Below the pieces are notes generated by a model. The model worked only from the letters and a program-made list of their open reading frames with translations, was not told the DNA's origin and made no database searches. A DNA stretch of 64,000 bases, from assembly GCA_947453725.1 (NCBI GenBank), contig CANGHH010000014.1:1-64000 (forward strand), in the 5' to 3' direction. The position numbers and the translations under genes were made by a program. Position 1 is the first letter of the stretch; the number at the start of each line of letters is the position of its first letter. Of the stretch, positions 33,639-43,159 are shown one piece after another. This stretch comes from Betaproteobacteria bacterium (lineage in GTDB: Bacteria > Pseudomonadota > Gammaproteobacteria > Burkholderiales > Burkholderiaceae_C).

Positions 33639-34148
33639 ATGCATCGCCATCCCGCCTCTCGACTTGCCTGGTGCGTGTTCGGCGCGGGAGCCGGTATCTC
33701 GTTGGCCTTGTATTTGGTGGGCCCGCCGCACGCCACCTTCGTTCTCGCATCTCTGGGCGGCAGTTCGATCTTTCTGTTTGGACTGACGCGTGCGCCAGCC
33801 GCTCAACTGCGGGCCATCCTGGGCGGCCACCTGGGCGGTGCCTGCATCGGCATTGCGTGCGCGCAGTTCCTGGGTTCGTCGCTGCTGGCCTATGCGCTGG
33901 CTGTGGGCATCTCCCTGGGTTTCATGCTCGCCACGCGGACGGTCCATCCGCCCGCAGGAGCCAACCCGGTCATCATGGTCTACGCACAGGCTCACTGGGG
34001 TGCGTTGCTGAACCCGGTGCTGCTCGGCGTGTTGTGCCTGGTCGGCGTGGCTGTCGTGTGGAGCCGGATTTATCCCGGCCTGGTTCACTATCCCGTGTCA
34101 CCGCTCGAGCCTTCGCCTCCGTCGTTGAACTGGGGTGGGTGGCACTAA
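33639..34148 (+). CDS. HPP family membrane protein
   Basis: The 169-residue product has four transmembrane segments and the family hallmark HPPAGANP (about residues 104-111); the second half of the usual 'GPPHATFVLASLGGSSIFLFG' block is also present. HPP proteins are integral membrane proteins, some linked to nitrite transport in cyanobacteria and plastids; the role in proteobacteria is uncertain. ATG 33639 gives the family length; a GTG at 33612 would add nine residues. It is convergent with the toxin-antitoxin pair. Its GC content is lower than that of the flanking genes. Confidence 0.85.
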   Translation: MHRHPASRLAWCVFGAGAGISLALYLVGPPHATFVLASLGGSSIFLFGLTRAPAAQLRAILGGHLGGACIGIACAQFLGSSLLAYALAVGISLGFMLATRTVHPPAGANPVIMVYAQAHWGALLNPVLLGVLCLVGVAVVWSRIYPGLVHYPVSPLEPSPPSLNWGGWH

Positions 34149-34198
34149 CTGGCGAAGATCGGCTTGGCGCCACTGCGCAGCCCAGCCCGGATGCCGGC

Positions 34199-34567
34199 TC
34201 ATGCCGCGACGTTTTCATGATGGACATGCATATCGATGTGCACATCGGCATATGGACACAAGACGCCACCAGCGTCATCGCGTTCGACCAGGCCCAGTTC
34301 GGTCAGCACCTGCACATCTTCGTGCACGCGCTTGACATCGCGGCCGACTCGCCGAGCCAGTTCGCGCACCGCCATCGCACCCTGCCCCTGCAATGCAGTC
34401 ACCAACGACCAGCGACGTTCGGTGAGTCTGCCGAAGAACGCACCCGGGCTTTCGAAGTTCAGCGTCTCGCCTTGGTATCTGTGGGCCTGAGCAGCCTTGC
34501 CCGATTTCCGCAAAGCTGCACGCCAGTCGGGAGCCATGGTAATCGTCAGCGTGCGTCGTGTCGTCAT
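34199..34567 (-). CDS. TumA-like antitoxin / HVO_A0114-family DNA-binding protein
   Basis: The 122-residue product has a winged-helix domain in its second half ('MAVRELARRVGRDVKRVHEDVQVLTELGLVERDDAGGVL'), as in the COG4190/HVO_A0114 family of regulators that act as antitoxins to TumE toxins. It begins with an arm of basic residues. AAGGAG lies 6 nt before its ATG, and the ATG overlaps the toxin stop (ATGA). The likely role is to neutralise the toxin and repress the operon at the palindromes upstream. Confidence 0.82.
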   Translation of the reverse strand: MTTRRTLTITMAPDWRAALRKSGKAAQAHRYQGETLNFESPGAFFGRLTERRWSLVTALQGQGAMAVRELARRVGRDVKRVHEDVQVLTELGLVERDDAGGVLCPYADVHIDMHVHHENVAA

Positions 34568-34851
34568 GGCGTTCTCCTTGCCGCATCCACGGCGGCGATG
34601 AAATCTTCGACCAAGGCGTCAACCGTGGTGAAGGTGTACGGCAACTCCCGCCCATTCAGATGGCAGTGGTCGCCCTTGCCGCGTTCGTTGTCGAACCCAA
34701 CCACACGCACGCCATCCACGGCGTAGACCGCGCGGTACTTGTAACCATGGTCTGTAGGTGGCACCGGTCGCGGCACGCGCCAGACCACCAGTTCCATCAC
34801 GCCGCCATCGTCGGCAACGCTCTTGAAGCGGGTGATCAACTCGGCCTTCGT
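34564..34851 (-). CDS. TumE-family toxin (DUF6516), start codon uncertain
   Basis: The C-terminal 90-odd residues match the TumE/DUF6516 family: 'KAELITRFKSV', 'VMELVVWRVPRPVPPTDHGYKYRAVY', 'VVGFDNERGKGDHCHLNG' and 'FTTVDALVEDFIAAV'. Family members normally start 'MKAEL'; here the codon in the Met position is ACG (34851-34849). No ATG, GTG or TTG lies at this point in frame. The 165-residue frame in the track begins far upstream through sequence that carries the operator. So either ACG initiates weakly, an in-frame TTG at 34836 is used, or the toxin is a silenced relic. Probable RNase-type toxins of this family act in the cytoplasm. Confidence 0.72.
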   Translation of the reverse strand, partial: TKAELITRFKSVADDGGVMELVVWRVPRPVPPTDHGYKYRAVYAVDGVRVVGFDNERGKGDHCHLNGRELPYTFTTVDALVEDFIAAVDAARRTP

Positions 34852-34886
34852 GTTGGCAATTGTGCCAACAGATGCCGATATTGGCA
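34851..34886. promoter_or_regulatory. Palindromes at the toxin start, likely antitoxin operator
   Basis: TGTTGGCA and TGCCAACA (8-bp arms, 4-nt centre) occupy 34851-34870, and a second repeat, TGCC, 6 nt, GGCA, occupies 34873-34886. Both contain the TTGGCA/TGCC core. They abut the presumed toxin start, where TA operons are normally autoregulated. Confidence 0.6.
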
Positions 34887-35227
34887 AGTTCGCCAAGATG
34901 TGCCGGGTCCTGTTTTCAGCGAGCCAGTGACCGCGTGGGTCGGCACCACACCACGAGACCCGAGCCAGCTCGTTTGAACGCTGGGGGACTGGCCAGGAAT
35001 TCCATGGAAAACCTTCGCCCTTAGTCCCCGTCCAGTCCCCCCGCACTGGCCGATTCGGCACCCTCTTACAACGCGATCAGGTGATCCCAACGCCACAATC
35101 AGCTCCAAGTGACTGTCATCAAATGACTTTTTCTATCGGCATCGAGTCCGAAGTCACCCCACGATAATTTGGAACTACCTGATGTGCGACTTCTTCTCGA
35201 GCGCTGCGAAATCCGGGCAAGTCATTG
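34887..35227. other. Intergenic stretch with long inverted repeat, lower GC
   Basis: No gene is supported. The stretch is visibly less GC-rich than the rest. It holds an inverted repeat of perfect 10-bp arms, GGGGGACTGG (34983-34992) and CCAGTCCCCC (35032-35041), around 39 nt that include GGAATTCC and CCATGG. This may be a remnant of an inserted element; the mutS promoter should also lie here. Confidence 0.45.
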
Positions 35228-37861
35228 ATGCAAAAAGACAATTCACCAATCATCACGAAGAGCGCTGACCTCTCTGGCCACACGCCCATGATGGCCCAGT
35301 ACCTGGCCATCAAGGCCGACTTCCCCGACACGCTCGTCTTCTACCGGATGGGCGATTTCTACGAGCTGTTCTTCGACGACGCGCGCAAGGCCAACCGGCT
35401 GCTGGACATCACGCTGACGCAGCGCGGCCAGAGCGCCGGCGAGCCGGTGGTGATGGCCGGCGTGCCGGCGCATTCGGTGGAAAGCTACCTGGCGCGGCTG
35501 ATCAAGCTGGGCGAAGCGGTGGCAGTGGCCGAACAGGTCGGCGACGTCGCCACCGCCAAGGGCCCGGTCGAACGCAAGGTGGTGCGCGTCGTCACGCCGG
35601 GCACCGTCACCGACAGCGAGCTGATGGCCGAGCGCAGCGACACCCTGCTGCTGGCGGTCTGCAGGCAGCGCGGCACGCCCCACAAGGCGCAGACCGACGG
35701 CTGCGTCTGGGGCCTGGCCTGGCTGGGCCTGAGCAGCGGCAGCCTGGGCTTGACCGAGTGCGGCGAACGCGATCTGCCCAGCTGGCTGGCACGGCTCGCA
35801 CCGGCCGAGGTGCTGCACGACGGCAGCGAGCTGGCGGCCGCGGTGCTGCAAAGCAAGGCTGCGCGCACCGCGCGGCCGGCCTGGCAATTCGACACCGAAC
35901 TGGGCACGCGCAAGCTGTGCGCGCAACTGCAGGTGGCCAGCCTGGCCGGCTACAACGCGCAGGACCTGCCGCTGGCGCAGGCTGCCGCGGCCGCGCTGCT
36001 GAGCTATGCCGAACACACCCAGGGCCAGGCGCTGGCCCACGTGCGCAGCCTGACGGTGGAACGCGGCGGCGAGCTGCTGGACCTGCCGCCGGCCACCCAC
36101 CGCAACCTGGAACTGGTGCAGACCCTGCGCGGCGAGGACTGCCCGACGCTGCTCAGCCTGCTCGACAGCTGCCGCACCGGCATGGGCAGCCGCCGCCTGC
36201 GGCACTGGCTGACCCACCCGGCGCGCGAACGTGGCGCGGCCGCCGAACGCCACGAGGCCATCGCCCAACTGGTGGCGCAAGGCTTCCAGCCGCTGCGCGA
36301 GGCGCTGCGTGGCGTCAGCGACGTCGAACGCATCGCCTCGCGGGTGGCCCTGCGCCAGGTGCGGCCGCGCGAACTGGCCGGCCTGCGGCTGACGCTGGCC
36401 GGGCTGCCCGCGCTGGCCGCCGCGGCACCCCGCGGCGCGCAGCTGCTGGACAGTCTGCAGCGCCCGCTGCAGCCCGACGGCTTGCTGGCCGAGGTGCTGA
36501 GCGCCATCGCCGCCGAGCCGGCCGTGCTGCTGCGCGACGGCGGCGTCATCGCCGAGGGCGTCGATGCCGACCTCGACGAGCTGCGCGGCATCAACCAGAA
36601 CTGCGACGCCTTCCTGCTCGACCTGGAAGCCCGCGAACGCATGCGCACCGGCATCGCCAACCTGCGCGTGCAGTTCAACAAGGTGCACGGCTTCTACATC
36701 GAGGTCACCGCTTCGGGCCTGGACAAGGTGCCCGCCGACTACCAACGCCGGCAGACGCTGAAGAATGCCGAGCGTTACATCACGCCCGAGCTGAAGTCCT
36801 TCGAGGACAAGGCGCTGTCGGCGCAGGAACGGGCCCTGGCGCGCGAGAAATTCCTGTACGAGCAAGTGCTCGACGGCCTGCAGCAGCACCTGGCCGCGCT
36901 GCAGGCGCTGGCCCGCGCCCTGTCGACGCTGGACGCGCTGGCCGCGCTGGCCGAACGCGCCAGCACGCTCAGCTGGTGCCGGCCCGAATTCGTGCCCTAC
37001 CCCTGCATCGAGATCGAGGCCGGCCGACACCCGGTGGTCGAAGCGCGGCTGGCCGAAACCGGCGCCGGCAACTTCATCCCCAACCACTGCCGGCTCGACG
37101 CCAAGACACGCCTGCTGGTCATCACCGGCCCGAACATGGGCGGCAAGAGCACCTTCATGCGACAGGTCGCGCTGATCGTGCTGCTGGCCGCGATGGGCAG
37201 CTACGTGCCGGCGAGCGCCTGCCGGCTGGGGCCGATCGACGCCATCCACACCCGCATCGGCGCGGCCGACGACCTGGCCAACGCGCAGTCCACCTTCATG
37301 CTGGAGATGACCGAGGGCGCGGCCATCGTGCACGGCGCGACCGAGCACAGCCTGGTGCTGATGGACGAGATCGGCCGCGGCACCAGCACCTTCGACGGCC
37401 TGGCGCTGGCCGGCGCCATCGCCAGCCACCTGCACGACAGGAACCGCAGCTTCACGCTGTTCGCGACCCACTACTTCGAGCTGACCGAGTTCCCGGCGCG
37501 GCACAGCGCGGCGGTGAATGTGCACGTCGGCGCGGTGGAAAGCGGCCACGACATCGTCTTTCTGCACCAGATCGAACCCGGCCCGGCCAGCCGCAGCTAC
37601 GGCGTGCAGGTGGCGCGGCTGGCCGGCATGCCGGCTTCCGTGGTGCGCCAGGCGCGCGCCACGCTGGAAGCGCTGGAAGCCAAGGCCCAGAGTGGGCAGG
37701 CGCAAGTCGACCTTTTTGCGCCACCACCGGCCGCCGCCGTCGCCGAGACTTCGGCCGTGGAGCGCGCGCTGGCGGCCATCGACCCTGATAGCCTCACGCC
37801 CCGCGAGGCGCTGGACGCGCTCTACCGCCTGAAACAGACCCAGATCGAAAGCAAACCATGA
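35228..37861 (+). CDS. mutS: DNA mismatch repair protein MutS
   Basis: MutS recognises mispaired bases and starts mismatch repair. The 877-residue product has the N-terminal mismatch-reading motif F-x-E in '[14 protein letters not shown]' (about residue 40), the connector, lever and clamp domains, and the ATPase with Walker [10 protein letters not shown] (about residues 635-643), Walker B '[16 protein letters not shown]' and the conserved 'THYFELTE'. The ATG at 35228 is preceded by an in-frame TTG that I did not use. The stop overlaps the ATG of the next gene. Confidence 0.97.
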   Translation: MQKDNSPIITKSADLSGHTPMMAQYLAIKADFPDTLVFYRMGDFYELFFDDARKANRLLDITLTQRGQSAGEPVVMAGVPAHSVESYLARLIKLGEAVAVAEQVGDVATAKGPVERKVVRVVTPGTVTDSELMAERSDTLLLAVCRQRGTPHKAQTDGCVWGLAWLGLSSGSLGLTECGERDLPSWLARLAPAEVLHDGSELAAAVLQSKAARTARPAWQFDTELGTRKLCAQLQVASLAGYNAQDLPLAQAAAAALLSYAEHTQGQALAHVRSLTVERGGELLDLPPATHRNLELVQTLRGEDCPTLLSLLDSCRTGMGSRRLRHWLTHPARERGAAAERHEAIAQLVAQGFQPLREALRGVSDVERIASRVALRQVRPRELAGLRLTLAGLPALAAAAPRGAQLLDSLQRPLQPDGLLAEVLSAIAAEPAVLLRDGGVIAEGVDADLDELRGINQNCDAFLLDLEARERMRTGIANLRVQFNKVHGFYIEVTASGLDKVPADYQRRQTLKNAERYITPELKSFEDKALSAQERALAREKFLYEQVLDGLQQHLAALQALARALSTLDALAALAERASTLSWCRPEFVPYPCIEIEAGRHPVVEARLAETGAGNFIPNHCRLDAKTRLLVITGPNMGGKSTFMRQVALIVLLAAMGSYVPASACRLGPIDAIHTRIGAADDLANAQSTFMLEMTEGAAIVHGATEHSLVLMDEIGRGTSTFDGLALAGAIASHLHDRNRSFTLFATHYFELTEFPARHSAAVNVHVGAVESGHDIVFLHQIEPGPASRSYGVQVARLAGMPASVVRQARATLEALEAKAQSGQAQVDLFAPPPAAAVAETSAVERALAAIDPDSLTPREALDALYRLKQTQIESKP

Positions 37862-38682
37862 CCTACTGCGTCGGCATTCGCCTCAACGCCGGCCTCGTCT
37901 TCCTGTCGGACAGCCGTACCAACGCCGGCCTGGACGCGATCAGCACCTTCCGCAAGATGATGGTCTACGAGAAGGCCGGCGACCGCTTCATGGTCATGCT
38001 GTCGGCCGGCAACCTCAGCATCAGCCAGAGCGTGCGCGAATTGCTGCAGGTCGAAAAGCTCGACAACGGCACCGAGGAAGGCCTGACCATCTGGAACGCC
38101 ACCAGCATGTTCGACGCCACCCGCGTGCTGGGTGCGGCCGTGCGCCGGGTCTGGGAGCAGGACGGCCCGGCGCTGAAGAAGACCGGCGTCGACTTCAACG
38201 CCAGCATGATCTTCGGCGGCCAGATCAAGGGCGAGGCCATGCGCCTGTTCCTGGTCTACAGCGCCGGCAACTTCATCGAAGCGACGCGCGAGACCTGCTT
38301 CTTCCAGGTCGGCGAGAGCAAGTACGGCAAGCCCATCCTGGACCGTGTGCTGACGCCCACGACGCCGCTGGACGAGGCCGCCAAGTGCGCGCTGGTGTCG
38401 ATGGACAGCACGCTGAAGTCGAACCTCAGCGTAGGCCTGCCGCTGGACCTGCTGGTCTACCGCGAAGGCGCGCTGGCCTGCAACCAGATCGTCTGCATCG
38501 ACGAGCAGAACCCCTATTTCAAGATGATCCACAACACCTGGGGCCAGCGCCTGCGCGAAGTCTTCGAAGGCATCGACGAACCGCGCTGGGACGGCAGCGC
38601 CAGCGACCACCCGCTGATGAGCCCGCTGCAGCGCTACGAGCCGATGCGCAAGATCACGGCGCCGGGCGAGCGCATCGTCTGA
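37858..38682 (+). CDS. Anbu (proteasome-type) protease
   Basis: A 274-residue Ntn-hydrolase of the Anbu family, the bacterial relative of the proteasome beta subunit and HslV. '[24 protein letters not shown]' is the family N-terminus: Met is removed and Thr2 becomes the nucleophile, with Asp18 in 'SDSRTNAG' and the basic residue Lys33 in 'STFRKM' further on. Anbu usually sits with genes for an ATP-grasp protein, an alpha-E protein and a transglutaminase-like protein; none is present here. Instead its ATG overlaps the mutS stop (ATGA). Substrates of Anbu are not known. Confidence 0.9.
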   Translation: MTYCVGIRLNAGLVFLSDSRTNAGLDAISTFRKMMVYEKAGDRFMVMLSAGNLSISQSVRELLQVEKLDNGTEEGLTIWNATSMFDATRVLGAAVRRVWEQDGPALKKTGVDFNASMIFGGQIKGEAMRLFLVYSAGNFIEATRETCFFQVGESKYGKPILDRVLTPTTPLDEAAKCALVSMDSTLKSNLSVGLPLDLLVYREGALACNQIVCIDEQNPYFKMIHNTWGQRLREVFEGIDEPRWDGSASDHPLMSPLQRYEPMRKITAPGERIV

Positions 38683-38767
38683 GGCCGTCGGCGCCGAGCC
38701 GCTCAAGGCACCGACGTTCAGGTCGATATCCCTGAGACCAGCCGGGAAGACCTGGCGAGGGGATTCG

Positions 38768-40708
38768 ATGCGTCCAAACCAAGGCCTCAGCCTGGCTCGA
38801 AAATTCAGCTTGATCGGCGCGCTCGCCGTCGGCGTCGTCGCCTTGCCGACCGGCTTGTACATCCGGCAGGCCCTGGGCGACATCCAGCTGGCGCGCAAGG
38901 AAGTGGCCGGCATGGTGCCGGCGATGGGCCTGCAAAAGGTCGTGCAGGCGGTGCAGCAGCACCGCGGCCTGGCTGCCGGCATGCTCGGCGGCAACGCCAC
39001 CCTGGCGGCCAAGCTCCCCGGCCAGCGCGAGGCGGTGGCCCGGGCCATCGCCAGCCTGGACGCCGAGTTCAAGCAGGCCGGCTTCGCCGATGCCAAGCTG
39101 CGCGCCAGCTGGCAGCAGCGCCAGCAGCGGTGGAACGAACTGCAGCAGGCGGTGTCGGACCGCAAGCTGACGCAGGCCGAAAGCATGACCCAGCACACTG
39201 CCTACGTCGCGGAACTGATGGTCCTGCTGGACGACGTGCTGGAGGGCTCGGGCCTGTCGCTGGATCCCGGCGTGGACACCTCGCCGCTGCTCCACGCGAC
39301 GGGCTCGGTGGCGCCCCGCTTGACCGAAAAGCTGGGTCTGCTGCGCGGCCGTGGCACGGGCTTCCTGGCGACCGGATCGCTACCGCCCGAGGCCCGGGCT
39401 GCACTGGCCGGCCTGCACCTGCAAGCCGAAGAACACTTCGCCGACCTGAACCGCAACCTGGCCAGGGCCGGGGCCTCGAACCCCCAGCTGCAGGCGATCC
39501 TGGGCGGCAAGGGCGACGCGCTGCGCCTGCAGATCGAGCAGTCGCTGGCCTTGGCCAACAGCGAGATCCTCAAGGCGCCCGCGTTGACGCTGAAAGCCGA
39601 CGCCTATTTCGACAACCTGACGGCCACCATCAACGCGGCCTACGAATTCAACGGCATGGCCATGGCAGCGCTGAGCGGAGCCCTGCAGGCGCGCGCCGAC
39701 CAGGTCGCGCGCAGCGCGGCGGTGGTGCTCGGCCTGCTGCTGCTGCTGATCGGCGCGGGTGCCGGGCTGGGTTTGGCCTTCGTGCGCGGCATCCTGCGCG
39801 AACTGGGCGGCGAACCGCGGGCGGCCACCGCCCTGGTGGCGGCGTTTGCGCGCGGCGACCTGAGCACGCCGGTGACCCTGCGCCCGGGCGACCAGCACAG
39901 CCTGATGGCGCAATTGCGCGCCACCCAGGCCAGCCTGTCGCAACTGGTGGGCGGGGTTCGGCTGAACGCCGACGGTGTGGCCACCGCCAGCAGCCAGATC
40001 GCATCGGGCAATCTCGACCTCAGCCAGCGCACCGAACAGCAGGCCTCTTCGCTGCAGGAAACAGCATCGACGATGGCCGAACTGAGCGGCGCCGTCCGGC
40101 AAAACGCCGACAGCGCCCAGCAGGCCAACCAGCTGGCGGCGCAGGCCAGCACGGTGGCCGTGCAGGGCGGTGTCGAGGTGGCCCAGGTGGTGGACACCAT
40201 GAAGCGCATCAACGACAGCAGCCAGCGCATCGCCGACATCATCGGCGTCATCGACGGCATTGCATTCCAGACCAACATCCTGGCCCTGAACGCGGCCGTC
40301 GAGGCGGCCCGTGCGGGTGAGCAAGGGCGCGGCTTTGCGGTGGTCGCCACCGAGGTGCGCAGCCTGGCGCAGCGCAGTGCGGCAGCCGCGCGGGAGATCA
40401 AGTCCCTGATCTCGGCCAGCGTGGACTGCGTGGCGCAAGGCGGCGTGCTGGTCAACCGCGCGGGCGCCACGATGCACGACGTGGTCGGCGCCATCCAGCG
40501 CGTCAGCGAGATCATGGCCGAGATCACGGCCGCCAGCAGCGCGCAGAACGCGGGCGTGACCCAGGTCGGCGAAGCCGTGGCCGTGATGGACCGTGCCACC
40601 CAGCAGAACGCGGCGCTGGTCGAGGAAAGCGCCGCCGCTGCCGAGAGCCTGAAGACCCAGGCCGAGCAGCTGGTGCAGTCCGTGGCGGTGTTCAAGCTGG
40701 CGCACTGA
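38768..40708 (+). CDS. Methyl-accepting chemotaxis protein
   Basis: A 646-residue chemoreceptor. An N-terminal helix (about residues 13-31) is followed by a periplasmic all-helical sensor of some 280 residues beginning '[21 protein letters not shown]', which resembles the nitrate/nitrite-sensing (NIT) domain. A second helix ('[23 protein letters not shown]'), a HAMP-like linker and the signalling tip ('[49 protein letters not shown]') follow. The C-terminus lacks the NWETF pentapeptide for CheR/CheB docking. No other chemotaxis gene is nearby. Confidence 0.9.
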   Translation: MRPNQGLSLARKFSLIGALAVGVVALPTGLYIRQALGDIQLARKEVAGMVPAMGLQKVVQAVQQHRGLAAGMLGGNATLAAKLPGQREAVARAIASLDAEFKQAGFADAKLRASWQQRQQRWNELQQAVSDRKLTQAESMTQHTAYVAELMVLLDDVLEGSGLSLDPGVDTSPLLHATGSVAPRLTEKLGLLRGRGTGFLATGSLPPEARAALAGLHLQAEEHFADLNRNLARAGASNPQLQAILGGKGDALRLQIEQSLALANSEILKAPALTLKADAYFDNLTATINAAYEFNGMAMAALSGALQARADQVARSAAVVLGLLLLLIGAGAGLGLAFVRGILRELGGEPRAATALVAAFARGDLSTPVTLRPGDQHSLMAQLRATQASLSQLVGGVRLNADGVATASSQIASGNLDLSQRTEQQASSLQETASTMAELSGAVRQNADSAQQANQLAAQASTVAVQGGVEVAQVVDTMKRINDSSQRIADIIGVIDGIAFQTNILALNAAVEAARAGEQGRGFAVVATEVRSLAQRSAAAAREIKSLISASVDCVAQGGVLVNRAGATMHDVVGAIQRVSEIMAEITAASSAQNAGVTQVGEAVAVMDRATQQNAALVEESAAAAESLKTQAEQLVQSVAVFKLAH

Positions 40709-40761
40709 ATGCAGCGGCAACGCGCAGCGGGCAAACTGCAGCCTTTGCACCGCGCACCTTG

Positions 40762-41619
40762 ATGTCCCCTGCCCCTGCTTCGCACGCTGCTTCGCCCCCC
40801 GCTTCGCCGCCGTCCCCGCGGCCCGTCATCGCCTTCAGCCACGCCAATGGCTTCCCGGCCGGCGTCTACCGCAGCCTGTTCGAGACCTGGCGCGCTGCCG
40901 GCTACCGCGTCATCGCGGTCGAACGCTACGGCCACGACCCGGCCTACCCGGTGACCAGCAACTGGCCGCGACTGCGCGACCAACTGATCGACCTGGTGCG
41001 CCGCGAGAGCCCGGGCCAGGCCGTGCACCTGGTCGGCCATTCGCTGGGCGGCTACCTCAGCCTGCTGGCGGCCTGCAAGCGGCCCGAGCTGGCGCGCAGC
41101 CTGGTGCTGATCGACTCGCCGGTGCTGGCCGGCTGGAAGGCCCACAGCGTGCAGGTGATGAAGGTCGGCGGGCTGATCCGCCGCTTCTCGCCGGGGCGGG
41201 TGTCGGTGAAGCGGCGCTGGCAGTGGCCGTCGGCCGACGCTGCCCACGCCCACTTCGCGGCCAAGCACGCCTTCGCGCGCTGGGAACCCGAAGTCCTGCG
41301 CGACTACATCGCCGCCGGCACCGAGCCCGACCCCGAAGCGGCCGACCCGCTGGCCGTGCGCCTGGCCTTTCACCGCGATGTCGAGACGCGCATCTACAAC
41401 ACGCTTTGCCACAACCTGGGCCGCGTGCTGCAGCGCCACCCGCCGCAGTGCCCGGTCACCTACCTGGGCGGCACGCGCTCGCACGAAGGCAGCCAGGTCG
41501 GCCTGGCGGCGACGCGCGCGCTGGTCCAGCAGCGCCTGCAGTGGGTCGAGGGTTCGCACCTGTTCCCGATGGAACGGCCGGCCGAGACGGCCGCGGCGGT
41601 GCTGGCCGCCTTGCGCTGA
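40762..41619 (+). CDS. Alpha/beta hydrolase
   Basis: A 285-residue hydrolase of the alpha/beta fold: 'FSHANGFPAGVY' (oxyanion region), nucleophile elbow GHSLGGY with Ser near residue 95, and a late His in 'EGSHLFPMERP'. The cap region holds 'FSPGRVSVKRRWQWP'. The ATG at 40762 is preceded by an in-frame TTG. It lies 53 bp after the chemoreceptor gene. The substrate is unknown; thioesterase or esterase activity is possible. Confidence 0.87.
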   Translation: MSPAPASHAASPPASPPSPRPVIAFSHANGFPAGVYRSLFETWRAAGYRVIAVERYGHDPAYPVTSNWPRLRDQLIDLVRRESPGQAVHLVGHSLGGYLSLLAACKRPELARSLVLIDSPVLAGWKAHSVQVMKVGGLIRRFSPGRVSVKRRWQWPSADAAHAHFAAKHAFARWEPEVLRDYIAAGTEPDPEAADPLAVRLAFHRDVETRIYNTLCHNLGRVLQRHPPQCPVTYLGGTRSHEGSQVGLAATRALVQQRLQWVEGSHLFPMERPAETAAAVLAALR

Positions 41620-41722
41620 CCCGGCAGGCCACAGGCAGCCGCCAGGCAGCCGCCCGCCGGCACAATCAGCGCGGCGCCAGCCCGACAGCGGCGGCCCCGA
41701 CAACCACCCGGAGTGAGCAACG

Positions 41723-43129
41723 ATGAAGACGATTTGGCTGGCCGCCTGCGGCCTGGCACTGGGCAGCGCCCTGCCCCCCACCCAAGCCCAGACCAGCCCC
41801 GCCGACCAGCGGCTGCGCAGCATCTACCAGGAACTGGTCGAGATCAACACCACCGATTCGGTCGGCGACTGCACGGCCGCGGCCAGGGCCATGGGCGCGC
41901 GGCTGAAGGCCGGCGGCTACAGCGACGACGAGATGCAGATCCTGATGCCGCCCGGCGCGCCGAAGAAGGGCAACCTCGTGGCCCGGCTGAAGGGCACCGG
42001 CGCGATGAAACCGCTGCTGCTGCTGGCCCACGTCGACGCGGTCGAAGCCAAGCGCGAAGACTGGGAACGCGACCCCTTCAAGCTGGTCGAGGAAGGCGGC
42101 TTCTTCTACGCCCGTGCCAGTTCTGACGACAAGGCCATGGCGGCCATTTACGTGTCGAACATGATCCGCTTCAAGCAGGACCAGCTGCGTCCGGCGCGCG
42201 ACCTGATCCTGGCCCTGACTTGCGATGAAGAACTGGGCATGGTGCCGACCAATGGCGCGGCCTTCCTGCTGAAGAACCACCGCCCGCTGATCGACGCCGA
42301 ACTGGCGCTGAACGAGGGCGGCGGCGGCTCGATGGACAAGGACGGCAAGCCGGTGATGCACGGCATCCAGGCCGGCGAGAAGATCTACCAGAGCTTCCAG
42401 CTCGAGGTGACGAACAAGGGCGGCCACAGTTCGGTGCCGGTGCCCGACAACGCCATCTACCACCTGGCCGGAGGCCTGGCGCGGCTGGGCCAGTTCAGCT
42501 TCCCCTTCAAGCTGTCGGCCACCACCCGCGGCTACTTCGAACGCCGCGCCACGGTCGAGCCGCCGGCCGTCGCCGCCGACATGCGCGCGATCCTGAAAGA
42601 CCCGCCCGACAGCGAAGCCCTGGCCCGCCTGTACACGCTGAGCGCCTTCAACAACTCCAGCGTGCGCACCACCTGCGTGGCCACGATGCTGGACGGCGGC
42701 CACGCCGCCAACGCCCTGCCGCAGCGCGCCAAGGCGGTGGTCAACTGCCGCATCCTGCCCGGCGAGAAGGTGGCCGATGTGCAGGCCACGCTGGTGCGCG
42801 TGGTGGCCGACGCGCAGATCAAGGTCACGCTGATCGGCAGCGATGTCGAATCCCCGGTGCCGCCGCTGACGCCCTCGCTGATGAAGGCCATCGAAGGCGT
42901 GAGCGCCGAGATGTGGCCCGGCGTGCCCGTGGTGCCCACCATGGCCGCCGGCGCCACCGACGGCCGCTTCCTGAGCAACGCCGGCATCTGGACCTATGGC
43001 GTCACCGGCCTGTTCAGCTTCCCCGGCGGCAGCAACGCCCACGGCCTGAATGAACGCCTGCCGGTGAAGTCGCTCTACGAAGGCCACGAGTTCAACCACC
43101 GGCTGATCCAGCGCCTGGCGCTGCCTTGA
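41723..43129 (+). CDS. M20-family metallopeptidase, secreted
   Basis: A 468-residue zinc peptidase or amidohydrolase. A signal peptide ends near 'PPTQAQTS'. Metal-binding motifs are 'LLLAHVDAVEA' (His/Asp), 'RASSDDKAMAA' (bridging Asp), 'TCDEELGM' (catalytic Glu pair) and the late 'GSNAHGLNE'. The dimerisation domain lies between. GGAGTGAG precedes the ATG. It faces an aspartoacylase-like gene and lies near a peptide transporter, which suggests a small scavenging system for periplasmic peptides or N-acyl amino acids (inference). Confidence 0.92.
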   Translation: MKTIWLAACGLALGSALPPTQAQTSPADQRLRSIYQELVEINTTDSVGDCTAAARAMGARLKAGGYSDDEMQILMPPGAPKKGNLVARLKGTGAMKPLLLLAHVDAVEAKREDWERDPFKLVEEGGFFYARASSDDKAMAAIYVSNMIRFKQDQLRPARDLILALTCDEELGMVPTNGAAFLLKNHRPLIDAELALNEGGGGSMDKDGKPVMHGIQAGEKIYQSFQLEVTNKGGHSSVPVPDNAIYHLAGGLARLGQFSFPFKLSATTRGYFERRATVEPPAVAADMRAILKDPPDSEALARLYTLSAFNNSSVRTTCVATMLDGGHAANALPQRAKAVVNCRILPGEKVADVQATLVRVVADAQIKVTLIGSDVESPVPPLTPSLMKAIEGVSAEMWPGVPVVPTMAAGATDGRFLSNAGIWTYGVTGLFSFPGGSNAHGLNERLPVKSLYEGHEFNHRLIQRLALP

Positions 43130-43137
43130 CGCCGGGC

Positions 43138-43159
43138 GCCGCAGCAGGCCGGCTGCGGC
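43138..43159. terminator. Hairpin between convergent M20 and aspartoacylase-like genes
   Basis: Perfect 8-bp arms GCCGCAGC and GCTGCGGC with a 6-nt loop fill the 30-bp gap between two convergent stop codons. No T-run follows on either strand. A bidirectional terminator is likely. Confidence 0.55.

Noticed and set aside
34852-35061. N-terminal 70 residues of the 165-residue toxin frame
   Set aside because: They match nothing in the TumE family and run through two operator-like palindromes, so they are probably not translated.
35243-37705. 820-residue antisense ORF over mutS
   Set aside because: It lies wholly opposite mutS and shows no domain; long open antisense frames are expected at this GC content.
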